10,744 bases of DNA from JAFHCF01 sp048497495 (GTDB taxonomy: Bacteria; Pseudomonadota; Alphaproteobacteria; Rhizobiales; Ancalomicrobiaceae), in assembly GCA_048497495.1 (NCBI GenBank), contig JAFHCF010000268.1, forward strand, positions 1-10,744, in the 5' to 3' direction. The notes below the pieces were generated by a model. The model had not been told where the DNA came from. It saw only the letters and a list, made by a program, of their open reading frames with translations, and did not search any database. Below are positions 1 to 5,157 of this stretch, in pieces. Numbering within the stretch: the stretch's first letter is position 1; each line of letters begins with the position of its first letter. The position numbers and the translations under genes are program-made.

Positions 1-201
1 ATGCGCCGTGTTGATCGTGATACCGCGCGCCTTCTCTTCGGGCGCGGCGTCGATCTGGTCGTACGCCTTGAACGTCGCACCGCCGGTTTCGGCGAGGACC
101 TTGGTGATCGCCGCGGTCAGCGACGTCTTGCCATGGTCGACGTGCCCGATCGTGCCGATGTTGCAGTGCGGCTTGTCGCGAGTGAACTTTTCCTTCGCCA
201 T
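1..201 (-). CDS. tuf: Elongation factor Tu, N-terminal part (cut by window edge)
   Basis: The first 67 residues of EF-Tu, the GTPase that delivers aminoacyl-tRNA to the ribosome, read leftward from ATG at 199-201 and run off the window at base 1. The protein starts MAKEKFTRDKPHCNIG and carries the G1/P-loop GHVDHGKT (residues about 19-26). It reaches the switch I segment EKARGITINTAH at the edge. A Shine-Dalgarno AGGAAG (210-215 on the plus-strand map) sits 8 bases before the start, which supports it. The rest of the gene lies outside, so nothing can be said about the C-terminal domains. It follows tRNA-Tyr and tRNA-Gly on the same strand, as in the E. coli tufB operon, so co-transcription with them is likely. 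Identification is near certain from motif identity. Whether the genome has a second tuf copy cannot be seen. Confidence 0.97.
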   Translation of the reverse strand, partial: MAKEKFTRDKPHCNIGTIGHVDHGKTSLTAAITKVLAETGGATFKAYDQIDAAPEEKARGITINTAH

Positions 202-317
202 CGACGTCGCTTCCTACTGTTGTCCGCCGGCGACCGACCCTTCGGTCCCGACGGCATCGTGAATCGTTTATCGGGTCCACGTCGTCCCAATGTTCATACG
301 CCGGCGCGGCCGAATGA

Positions 318-391
318 TGGAGCGGGTAGCGGGAATCGAACCCGCGTATTCAGCTTGGAAGGCTGCTGCTCTACCATTGAGCTATACCCGC
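318..391 (-). tRNA. tRNA-Gly (anticodon TCC)
   Basis: The 74-nt gene folds as a full cloverleaf on the minus strand. The acceptor GCGGGTA pairs with TACCCGC, the D stem is GCTC/GAGC, and the T arm is GCGGG-TTCGATT-CCCGC. The anticodon loop CTTCCAA gives anticodon TCC, reading GGA codons. The CCA end is encoded (318-320 on the plus strand). The outermost anticodon-stem pair is a G-A mismatch, which is tolerable. It lies between tRNA-Tyr and tuf and corresponds in position to E. coli glyT. It has no promoter of its own that I can see and probably depends on the one upstream of tRNA-Tyr. Confidence 0.97.
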
Positions 392-436
392 ACACTCGGC
401 CGCGACACGATTGTCACGCGTTCGATCGAAGAGGAG

Positions 437-521
437 TGGTGGGGGAAGTAGGACTCGAACCTACGAAGGCTTAGCCAGCGGATTTACAGTCCGCCCCCTT
501 TGCCGCTCGGGACATTCCCCC
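437..521 (-). tRNA. tRNA-Tyr (anticodon GTA)
   Basis: This is an 85-nt class II tRNA on the minus strand. The acceptor GGGGGAA pairs with TTCCCCC, and the CCA end is encoded. The anticodon loop centred on CTGTAAA gives anticodon GTA. A long variable arm lies between the anticodon stem and the T arm (TAGGTTCGAGTCCTA), as expected for bacterial tRNA-Tyr. It is the first gene after the promoter at 623-651 and precedes tRNA-Gly by 45 bases, matching the tyrU-glyT order of the E. coli tufB operon. Confidence 0.97.
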
Positions 522-570
522 AGTACTCTTCGACCGTTCGCATCGACCGTCTCACGGCTTCCGAACGTTC

Positions 571-604
571 GGACAAACGAAACGCCCCGCCGGTCATGGC
601 GGGG
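571..604 (-). terminator. Terminator-like hairpin in the tRNA-Tyr/tRNA-Gly/tuf leader
   Basis: Read on the minus strand, CCCCGCC-ATGACC-GGCGGGG (604 to 585; 7 bp stem, 6-nt loop) is followed by CGTTTCGTTTGTCC. The T-enrichment after the stem has the look of a factor-independent terminator, although the T tract is interrupted. It sits only about 12 bases after the expected transcription start of the promoter at 623-651 and about 60 bases before tRNA-Tyr, so termination here would attenuate the tRNA/tuf operon. A 12-base perfect palindrome, CCGAACGTTCGG (561-572), follows directly. The alternative is a leader stem with no terminator activity, or protection of the operon's 5' end. Confidence 0.45.
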
Positions 605-622
605 ATTCCCGTTGCGGGCGGT

Positions 623-651
623 GTTATGGCGACCGGACCGCCCCCTGTCAA
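623..651 (-). promoter_or_regulatory. Sigma70-type promoter for the tRNA-Tyr/tRNA-Gly/tuf operon
   Basis: On the minus strand a perfect -35 TTGACA (651-646) is separated by 17 bases from CATAAC (628-623), a good -10. The start of transcription would fall near 616, about 95 bases before tRNA-Tyr. No other gene lies between, and the site is divergent from rlmB. A strong promoter is what a tRNA and EF-Tu operon would need. Coordinates are exact. Activity is inferred from consensus match alone. Confidence 0.7.
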
Positions 652-737
652 CCGTCGAAACCATCGATCTCACCGTGGCTTCGCGGCGCGGGGTGAAAAC
701 CGGGGACGGGCATCGACCGTCCTCGAGCGTGGCGCGA

Positions 738-767
738 TTGCGCCGGCGGCGGGTTCGGGTCCATAAG
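738..767 (+). promoter_or_regulatory. Probable rlmB promoter
   Basis: TTGCGC (738-743), an 18-base spacer and CATAAG (762-767) form a plausible housekeeping promoter of the GC-rich alphaproteobacterial kind. Transcription would start near 774, leaving a leader of about 29 bases that contains the GAGG ribosome-binding site (789-792) for rlmB. It is divergent from the tRNA/tuf promoter, about 90 bases away. Confidence 0.45.
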
Positions 768-802
768 ACGGCTGTTTCGCCCCGCAACGAGGCCGTTTTT
801 CC

Positions 803-1621
803 ATGTCGTCGTCCGAGACCCCCCCGCGCATCGCCAAGGCCGGGCGCCATCCGACCCGTCCGCCGGTGACGCAACGCCGCCACGGTCGACCCGGCAGCGG
901 CGCGCCGGAGGGCCGCGTCTTCCTCTATGGCCTGCACACGGTCGAGGTGGCGCTGGCCAATCCGAAGCGGGTGATTCACGCCATCTATTGCACCCGCAAC
1001 GCCCAGGCGCGGCTCGAGGAACGCGGCGTCGTGTTTCCCGTGCCGCCCGAGCAGGTCGAGGTGCGCTGGATCGATGCGCGGGTCGGCGACGACGCCGTGC
1101 ACCAGGGCGTGCTGGTCGAGACCCGGCCGCTCGAGCCGGTCGAGCTCACCGACCTCGGCCGCGCCAAACTGGTGCTGGCGCTCGATCAGGTGACCGACCC
1201 GCACAACGTCGGGGCGATCATCCGCTCGGCGGTGGCGCTCGGCGCCGACGCCCTGGTGACGCCGTCGCGCCACAGCCCACAGGAGACCGGGGTGCTCGCC
1301 AAGGCGGCATCCGGAGCGCTCGACCTGATCACCCATATCGAGGTGGTCAACCTCGCCCGCGCCCTCGAGACGCTGCGCAAGGAGGGGTTCACCGTGATCG
1401 GCCTCGACAGCGAGGGCTCCGCCCCGCTGGAGGAGACCGAGGTGGGCGCGCGCACCGTCCTGGTGCTCGGCGCCGAGGGCAAGGGATTGCGCCCGGTCAC
1501 CCGCGACGCCTGCGACGCGCTCGCCCGCGTCGACGTGCCGGGGCCGATCAAATCGCTCAACGTCTCCAACGCGGCGGTGCTGTCGCTCTACGTCGTCGGG
1601 CGCAAGCAGGCCGGCGCGTGA
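803..1621 (+). CDS. rlmB: 23S rRNA 2'-O-ribose methyltransferase RlmB (SpoU/TrmH family)
   Basis: The protein has 272 residues. It is a SPOUT-class methyltransferase expected to methylate the 2'-hydroxyl of G2251 in 23S rRNA using S-adenosylmethionine. All three SpoU motifs are visible: motif 1 DQVTDPHNVGAIIRSA (about 128-143), motif 2 LVLGAEGKGLRP (about 220-231), and motif 3 IKSLNVSNAAVLSLY (about 249-263). The last two form the trefoil knot and cofactor site. Residues 36-115 match the small N-terminal RNA-binding domain (VFLYGLHTVEVAL). The first 30 residues are basic, proline-rich and probably disordered. The ATG at 803 has GAGG 10 bases upstream, which supports the full-length start. RlmB next to tRNA-Tyr/tRNA-Gly/tuf is a familiar alphaproteobacterial neighbourhood. 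TrmH-type tRNA methylation is the main alternative, but the N-terminal domain favours RlmB. Confidence 0.93.
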   Translation: MSSSETPPRIAKAGRHPTRPPVTQRRHGRPGSGAPEGRVFLYGLHTVEVALANPKRVIHAIYCTRNAQARLEERGVVFPVPPEQVEVRWIDARVGDDAVHQGVLVETRPLEPVELTDLGRAKLVLALDQVTDPHNVGAIIRSAVALGADALVTPSRHSPQETGVLAKAASGALDLITHIEVVNLARALETLRKEGFTVIGLDSEGSAPLEETEVGARTVLVLGAEGKGLRPVTRDACDALARVDVPGPIKSLNVSNAAVLSLYVVGRKQAGA

Positions 1622-1653
1622 CGCCTAGGGCCGATGGAGGGAGGGCCGCGCGA

Positions 1654-1691
1654 GGCCGTGCCGGCGGGCTCGTGGGGCCGTGCCGGCGGGC
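1654..1691. repeat. Short direct repeat, two copies of a 16-mer
   Basis: GGCCGTGCCGGCGGGC occurs exactly at 1654-1669 and again at 1676-1691, six bases apart, in the gap between rlmB and tRNA-Thr. It is not coding in any frame I would accept. It may be a small tandem duplication in a GC-rich spacer. I see no function for it. Confidence 0.8.
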
Positions 1692-1710
1692 GCCACTGCG
1701 GCGACGGGTC

Positions 1711-1739
1711 TTGGCCACGTCGCGCCCCCCGTGTTAAGG
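1711..1739 (+). promoter_or_regulatory. Possible promoter of tRNA-Thr
   Basis: TTGGCC (1711-1716), a 17-base spacer and TTAAGG (1734-1739) lie just upstream of tRNA-Thr, and the predicted start would be about 5 bases before the mature tRNA. The -35 is fair and the -10 is poor. The position is the main support, since read-through from rlmB is the alternative source of transcription. Confidence 0.3.
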
Positions 1740-1750
1740 GGAGCCCCGGC

Positions 1751-1825
<75 letters not shown>

Positions 1826-1888
1826 TGTCCCCCGCACCTCGTCGCCACCGTCGCCTGCAATCCTCGGCGCGTCGCCCGGGCGGTCGCG

Positions 1889-2881
1889 TCAGCCGACGTT
1901 GCGGGTCGCCGCTGCGGCTTCTCGGCTCACCCGAGCCAGGTTTTCTTCCGCCAGCGCGTCGAGTTCCTTGGAACCGTAGAAGTAGCCGGGGACGTTGATC
2001 GCCAGGCAGGAACCGCACAATTTGTGGCTGTTCTTGCGCGCCTGGATCTCCTCGAAGGACAGGTCGAGGAACTTACCCACCGAATTGACGCGATTCATCG
2101 AGGCGCCGCAGCACAACATGACGTTGCCGGCGACGTCGATGACGATCTGGTTGTCGGAGAGATAGCAGGACTTGGCCGGCTTCCTCGAGGTGATCGCCAG
2201 GGCCTCGGTCACCGGCAGCGCCAGGCGATCCATCACCTTGCGGTCATTTTCGCTCACTCGACCCTCGTGGATGTCGATGACCTTCTCGGCCGGGAAGATC
2301 TGGGCGTAGATCGTCGAGAAGGTGAAGCCGAGATCCTCGGCGAATTTCTTCATCAGCGGCGCTTCGTGGCCGTTGTCGTTGTAGATGTGGAAGAGGACGT
2401 CGATGCGCGTGCCCTTGCCGACGGCGCGCGCGGCGGCCGACAGGCGCTTCATGTTGCGCTTGACCAGTTCGATGTCGCCGGCGGCGTGGCCGCGTTCATA
2501 GACGGGCTGGGTGAACCCCGACATCGACAGTCGCAGCCAGTCCGGACGGGCGGCGAGCAGGGCCTCGAAGTCGTAGTCTTCGCGGACGTTCAGATTGCTG
2601 CTCATGCGGCAGACGATGCCGCGCGCCTTGATGGCGCGAATCAGGTCCGGCAGGGCCGGGTTCAACAGCGGTTCGGTCCAGTTGTGGAGCCCGACCCAGG
2701 GGACGTCGCACTCGGCGGTGGCCTTGTCGAGAATCGCGTCGAGCATCGCGACGGACATCAATCCCTTCGGCCACTCGTCCTTGGGACCGAACTCGTTTCC
2801 GACGATGCAGGACGGGCAACGCAGGTTGCAATAGGAAAAGGCGTCGACGTAGAAGGCGATTTCGGGCTTGGAATTGGTCAT
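1889..2881 (-). CDS. Radical SAM protein with SPASM-type C-terminal domain, function unknown
   Basis: The protein has 330 residues from the ATG at 2879-2881. Residues 18-25 (CNLRCPSC) are the CxxxCxxC ligands of the radical SAM [4Fe-4S] cluster, followed by a typical TIM-barrel pattern (LHNWTEPLLNP, MSSNLN). The C-terminal part carries more cysteines (C239, C257, C258, C289, C292 in CYLSDNQ...VMLCCGAS...LCGSC). This is the layout of a SPASM domain holding auxiliary Fe-S clusters, as in enzymes that modify peptides or other substrates. No signal peptide is seen, so it is cytoplasmic. The frame stays open upstream to about 3067, but that extension is arginine- and proline-rich and overlaps a candidate promoter, so I prefer the start at 2881. 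The start has only a weak, distant AGGA. It lies downstream of soxS on the same strand, 226 bases away. Its substrate and any link to sulfur oxidation are unknown, and no precursor peptide gene was found beside it. Confidence 0.85.
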   Translation of the reverse strand: MTNSKPEIAFYVDAFSYCNLRCPSCIVGNEFGPKDEWPKGLMSVAMLDAILDKATAECDVPWVGLHNWTEPLLNPALPDLIRAIKARGIVCRMSSNLNVREDYDFEALLAARPDWLRLSMSGFTQPVYERGHAAGDIELVKRNMKRLSAAARAVGKGTRIDVLFHIYNDNGHEAPLMKKFAEDLGFTFSTIYAQIFPAEKVIDIHEGRVSENDRKVMDRLALPVTEALAITSRKPAKSCYLSDNQIVIDVAGNVMLCCGASMNRVNSVGKFLDLSFEEIQARKNSHKLCGSCLAINVPGYFYGSKELDALAEENLARVSREAAAATRNVG

Positions 2882-3038
2882 CGGATCGTCCGCAGGTTCC
2901 TGTCGTCCGCGCCACGCCGTCGGGCGTTCGAACGGGATGCGAAGAGGGATCGTCGCGCGCGCCGCGGAGGCCGGCGTTTTCGGAAACCCGCGATGATCGG
3001 CCGGGACGGCGGGTTCGCGCCGATCCCGCCTCGCGATC

Positions 3039-3067
3039 ACCGTAGCAATCGGGGACCGGCCGCGCAA
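3039..3067 (-). promoter_or_regulatory. Possible promoter of the radical SAM gene
   Basis: In the 226-base gap between soxS and the radical SAM gene, the minus strand shows TTGCGC (3067-3062), a 17-base spacer and TACGGT (3044-3039). Transcription would begin near 3032, giving a leader of about 150 bases. If real, the radical SAM gene can be expressed independently of soxS. The -10 is only a moderate match, and GC-rich spacers give such hits by chance. The rest of the gap holds nothing else I recognise. Confidence 0.3.
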
Positions 3068-3107
3068 CGACGGACGGCTTTCGCCACCGCGTCCCGCCGC
3101 CTCGCCG

Positions 3108-3467
3108 TCACTTCGGCAGTTTCTCCAGCATCACGCCGAGCATGCCCCAGAAGAACTCCTGGCCGGGATAGCCGCGCAGGCGGGCGATCTCGCGGCCGTT
3201 CTCGACGAGGACGAAGGTCGGGGTGATTCGTTCGGGCAGGGCGAAGGCGTAGCCCTCGGGCAACGACTTCTCGATGTCGATGCGGCGCAGCGGCGCGCGC
3301 CGGGCCTCGTCTGTCTTGTCGTAGACGCGGCCGATCTCGGCGTCGAAGCGGGCGCAGTAGGGACAGCCGGCGCGTTCCAGCACCAGGAGTTCGGCGGCGA
3401 GCCCGGCGCCCGCCGGCAGGGTGACCATGAGCCCGGCGAGGAATACGGCGGTGCGCGTGAGGATCAT
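3108..3467 (-). CDS. soxS: SoxS-like secreted thioredoxin-fold protein
   Basis: The protein has 119 residues from the ATG at 3465-3467. Residues 1-25 are a Sec signal peptide (basic start MILTR, hydrophobic core, cleavage near LAA). The mature part opens with a strand and the redox motif CPYC (C35, C38), and the thioredoxin cis-proline is in ITPTF (P83). In Paracoccus, SoxS is a periplasmic thiol-disulfide protein that keeps the Sox system active by reducing the carrier protein, and it is normally encoded beside soxV and soxW. Here it is divergent from soxV across a shared 134-base control region. The frame is open further upstream, but that would put the signal peptide inside the protein. 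Size and context favour SoxS over a generic thioredoxin. Confidence 0.82.
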   Translation of the reverse strand: MILTRTAVFLAGLMVTLPAGAGLAAELLVLERAGCPYCARFDAEIGRVYDKTDEARRAPLRRIDIEKSLPEGYAFALPERITPTFVLVENGREIARLRGYPGQEFFWGMLGVMLEKLPK

Positions 3468-3535
3468 CGAGGGTTCCGGTCGAGAGGGCGGCGGGGTGGT
3501 GACGGCGACGTGATCGAACCGATTTGATCGACCCA

Positions 3536-3564
3536 TTGCGCCCAACCCGGCCATTGGGCACATT
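3536..3564 (+). promoter_or_regulatory. Possible soxV promoter
   Basis: TTGCGC (3536-3541), 17 bases and CACATT (3559-3564) form a tentative promoter for the soxVW part of the cluster. The -10 is weak. The stretch between the two elements includes an inverted repeat GCCCAA-N8-TTGGGC (3540-3559). The predicted start, near 3571, would fall inside the palindrome at 3562-3586, so a repressor bound there would block it. Other hexamer pairings in this AT-richer patch, such as TACGAT at 3579-3584 as a -10, are also possible. Confidence 0.3.
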
Positions 3565-3586
3565 ACGTATGAGAACAATACGATAT
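3562..3586. promoter_or_regulatory. Candidate operator between soxS and soxV
   Basis: CGTAT (3566-3570) and ATACG (3578-3582) form an inverted repeat with a 7-base centre, and matching AT pairs two bases outside extend the dyad to 3562-3586. It is an AT-rich island in a GC-rich genome, lies between divergent soxS and soxV, and ends 15 bases before the soxV start codon. In related organisms the ArsR-family repressor SoxR controls the soxS-soxV and soxW-soxX intergenic regions, so this is a reasonable SoxR site. No soxR gene is in the window and the assignment is by analogy only. Confidence 0.45.
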
Positions 3587-3601
3587 TTCTGGGGAAACGT
3601 C

Positions 3602-4336
3602 ATGGGATTCGAGGTCGGCCTCTCGAGCGCCTTCGTCGCCGGCCTGCTGGCCTTCATATCACCCTGCATCCTGCCGATGGTGCCGATCTTCCTGTGCTAC
3701 ATCACGGGGCTCGGCGTGGCGGAGCTCGACCGCGACGACGGAACGGTGGGGCCGCGTCGGCTGTTGCCGCCGGCCTTCGCCTTCGTCGCCGGGTTCACCG
3801 TCGTCTTCGTGGCGCTGGGCGCCACGGCGTCGAGCATCGGCCGCCTGCTCAACGAGCATCTGGCGATCGCCGGCACCATCGCCGGGGTGGTGACGATCGC
3901 CATGGGGCTGCACTTCCTCGGGATCGTGCGCATCCCCCTGCTCTATCGCTCGGCCGGCGTCCAGGTGGCGGCGCGGCCGGCGACACTCTTCGGCGCCTTC
4001 GTCTTCGGCCTCGCCTTCGCCTTCGGCTGGAGCCCCTGCGCCGGACCGGTGCTGGCCGCCGTCCTGTTCATGGCGAGCGCCGAATCCTCGGTGACGCGCG
4101 GCAGCCTGCTGCTCTTCGCCTATGCGGCGGGGACCGGCATCCCCTTCCTCATCACCGCCGCCTTCGCCGGCACCTTCCTCGGCGCGCTCAAGCGTTTCCG
4201 CCGCCATCTACCGACGGTGGAGAAGGTCACGGGCGGGTTCCTGGTCGCCCTGGGCCTGGTGCTGTTCTCCGGCCGGATGACCGACGTCTCCGGCTGGCTC
4301 CTCGAAACCTTCCCCACCCTCGGCCGCATCGGCTGA
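3602..4336 (+). CDS. soxV: SoxV, CcdA/DsbD-type membrane thiol-disulfide transporter
   Basis: This is a 244-residue integral membrane protein with about six hydrophobic segments. It carries the two conserved redox cysteines of the CcdA family: SPC at residues 20-22 in the first segment (FISPCILPMVP) and SPC at 144-146 (GWSPCAGPVLA). The family passes electrons from cytoplasmic thioredoxin across the membrane to periplasmic thiol proteins. In sox clusters SoxV supplies SoxW and, through it or directly, SoxS and the SoxYZ carrier. The start at 3602 has GGGGA 6 bases upstream and begins just before the first membrane segment. An in-frame start at 3524 would run through the putative operator and is rejected. 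soxW follows after 19 bases, so they are probably co-transcribed. A CcdA for cytochrome c maturation is the alternative, but context settles it. Confidence 0.92.
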   Translation: MGFEVGLSSAFVAGLLAFISPCILPMVPIFLCYITGLGVAELDRDDGTVGPRRLLPPAFAFVAGFTVVFVALGATASSIGRLLNEHLAIAGTIAGVVTIAMGLHFLGIVRIPLLYRSAGVQVAARPATLFGAFVFGLAFAFGWSPCAGPVLAAVLFMASAESSVTRGSLLLFAYAAGTGIPFLITAAFAGTFLGALKRFRRHLPTVEKVTGGFLVALGLVLFSGRMTDVSGWLLETFPTLGRIG

Positions 4337-4355
4337 TCATCCGGGAGATCGCAAC

Positions 4356-4934
4356 ATGCGTAACCCCTCGCCGTCTCGTCGCGGCCTCCTCCTCGGCGCG
4401 CTCGCCGGTCTCGTCGCCATACCCGCGAGAGCGGCCCAGCCGACCCCCGGCGACGACGGGCTCTTCCACCCCCCGTGGATGCTCGAGACCTTCCTCGACC
4501 TCGCCGAGGACGTGGAGAGCGCGACCAAGAACGGCCGGCGGCTGGCGGTGATCTGGGAGCAGCGCGGCTGCCCCTACTGCCGCGACATGCACCTGATCAA
4601 CTTCGCTGACCCGGCGATCGTCGACTATGTGCGCGCCCATTTCGACGTCGTGCAGCTCGACACCCACGGCGCCCGCGAGATGACCGACTTCGACGGCGCC
4701 AAGCTCTCGGAGAAGGCCTTCGCGACGCGTTACGGCGTCCGCGTCACCCCCACCATTCAATTTTTCCCCGATTCGCCCGCCGGCCTGTCGGCGAAGTCGC
4801 CGATGGCGCGCGAATCGGCCCGAATGCCGGGCTATCTGCCGCCGCGCGAGTTCCTGGCGATGTTCCGTTTCGTGCACGAACGGGCCTACGAGCGGACCAG
4901 CTTCCAGGAATTCGTGAAGAAAGGCGCAGGTTGA
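4356..4934 (+). CDS. soxW: SoxW, periplasmic thioredoxin
   Basis: The protein has 192 residues and an export signal (residues 1-27, SPSRRGLLLGALAG...ARAA). The paired arginines followed by GLLL resemble a Tat signal, though Sec export is equally possible. The thioredoxin motif is CPYC (C72, C75, in EQRGCPYCRDMH), and the cis-proline lies in VTPTIQFF (P132). SoxW is the expected partner of SoxV, receiving its electrons and reducing thiols in the periplasm. The window therefore encodes two CPYC thioredoxins (SoxS and SoxW), as in Paracoccus-type clusters. The ribosome-binding site GGGAG (4343-4347) is 8 bases before the ATG. The 223-base gap that follows carries its own promoter and structured leader for soxX. 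Confidence 0.9.
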   Translation: MRNPSPSRRGLLLGALAGLVAIPARAAQPTPGDDGLFHPPWMLETFLDLAEDVESATKNGRRLAVIWEQRGCPYCRDMHLINFADPAIVDYVRAHFDVVQLDTHGAREMTDFDGAKLSEKAFATRYGVRVTPTIQFFPDSPAGLSAKSPMARESARMPGYLPPREFLAMFRFVHERAYERTSFQEFVKKGAG

Positions 4935-4937
4935 GGG

Positions 4938-4965
4938 TTGAATCGATTTATAACATGCGCATAAT
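4938..4965 (+). promoter_or_regulatory. Promoter of the soxXYZAB operon
   Basis: TTGAAT (4938-4943), a 16-base spacer and CATAAT (4960-4965) make the best sigma70-type promoter in the sox region. It begins just after the soxW stop codon. Transcription would start near 4972, giving soxX a leader of about 186 bases, nearly all of which is the stem-loop array. The spacer and -10 are covered by the inverted repeat at 4943-4968, which implies repression. Confidence 0.55.
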
Positions 4966-4968
4966 CGA
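4943..4968. promoter_or_regulatory. Candidate operator over the soxX promoter
   Basis: TCGATT (4943-4948) and AATCGA (4963-4968) are perfect inverted arms with a 14-base centre that itself contains the palindrome ATGCGCAT (4955-4962). The dyad covers the spacer and -10 of the soxX promoter. This is the second intergenic region known to be bound by SoxR in other sox clusters. The half-sites only loosely resemble those at 3562-3586 (AT-rich with a central CG), and the spacing differs, so the two sites may not bind the same dimer in the same way. Confidence 0.42.
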
Positions 4969-4980
4969 AATTACTTATCT

Positions 4981-5139
4981 GTCGTGAAACGACCGACGAG
5001 TCCGGCGGGGAACCGCCGAACGACCGAGTCCGGCGGGGCAACCGCCGAACCACCGAGACGACGGGAAAACCGTCGCACGGGAGAACGACGGCGGAAAAGC
5101 CGCCGAGGAAACGTCAGCCGTCGGCCGCTCGCGCCGACG
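4981..5139 (+). repeat. Array of six stem-loops in the soxX 5' leader, four of them degenerate repeats
   Basis: Six hairpins follow one another. H0 is 4981-4993 (GTCGT-GAA-ACGAC). H1 is 5003-5018 (CGGCGG-GGAA-CCGCCG). H2 is 5031-5047 (same stem, loop GGCAA). H3 is 5059-5075 (CGACGG-GAAAA-CCGTCG). H4 is 5089-5105 (CGGCGG-AAAAG-CCGCCG). H5 is 5119-5139 (7 bp stem CGTCGGC/GCCGACG, 7-nt loop). H1 to H4 are degenerate copies of one 27-30-nt unit with centres 28-30 bases apart. The units holding H1 and H2 (4994-5020, 5021-5049) differ by one substitution-like change and two single-base insertions at most. Relative to H1, H3 changes one G-C pair to A-T on both arms, so the pairing is kept. Stem loops are purine-rich. 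The array ends a few bases before the soxX ribosome-binding site. Function is unknown. mRNA stabilisation or a protein or RNA binding platform would fit. Confidence 0.75.
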
Positions 5140-5157
5140 AGGGGGGAAGGATACGTC

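Noticed and set aside
202..317. Separate tuf promoter between tRNA-Gly and tuf
   Set aside because: TTGGGA and GATAAA-like hexamers are present on the minus strand, but the spacing is too short (about 12-14 bases).
461..1336. Minus-strand open frame opposite rlmB
   Set aside because: It runs through tRNA-Tyr and the promoter region and has no family motif. rlmB on the plus strand explains the sequence.
1826..1888. Terminator between tRNA-Thr and the radical SAM gene
   Set aside because: Only a short palindrome CGCCCGGGCG (1873-1882) is present, with no proper stem-loop and no T tract on either strand.
2882..3067. N-terminal extension of the radical SAM protein
   Set aside because: It is arginine- and proline-rich without domain similarity, and overlaps a possible promoter. 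The family normally begins shortly before the CxxxCxxC motif.
2024..3226. Plus-strand open frame opposite the radical SAM gene and soxS
   Set aside because: The opposite strand carries complete cluster and CPYC motifs. This frame has the low-complexity Asp/Val/Gly look of an antisense shadow.
3524..3601. Upstream in-frame start for SoxV
   Set aside because: It would be translated through the operator-like palindrome. The ATG at 3602 has a proper ribosome-binding site and directly precedes the first membrane segment.
4994..5107. CRISPR array
   Set aside because: Units are 27-30 bases with no unique spacers between them, each is itself a hairpin, and no cas genes are present.
4984..5157. N-terminal extension of SoxX by 58 residues from GTG at 4984
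   Set aside because: It is very arginine-rich, is encoded by the stem-loop array, would bury the signal peptide, and lacks the good ribosome-binding site found before 5158.
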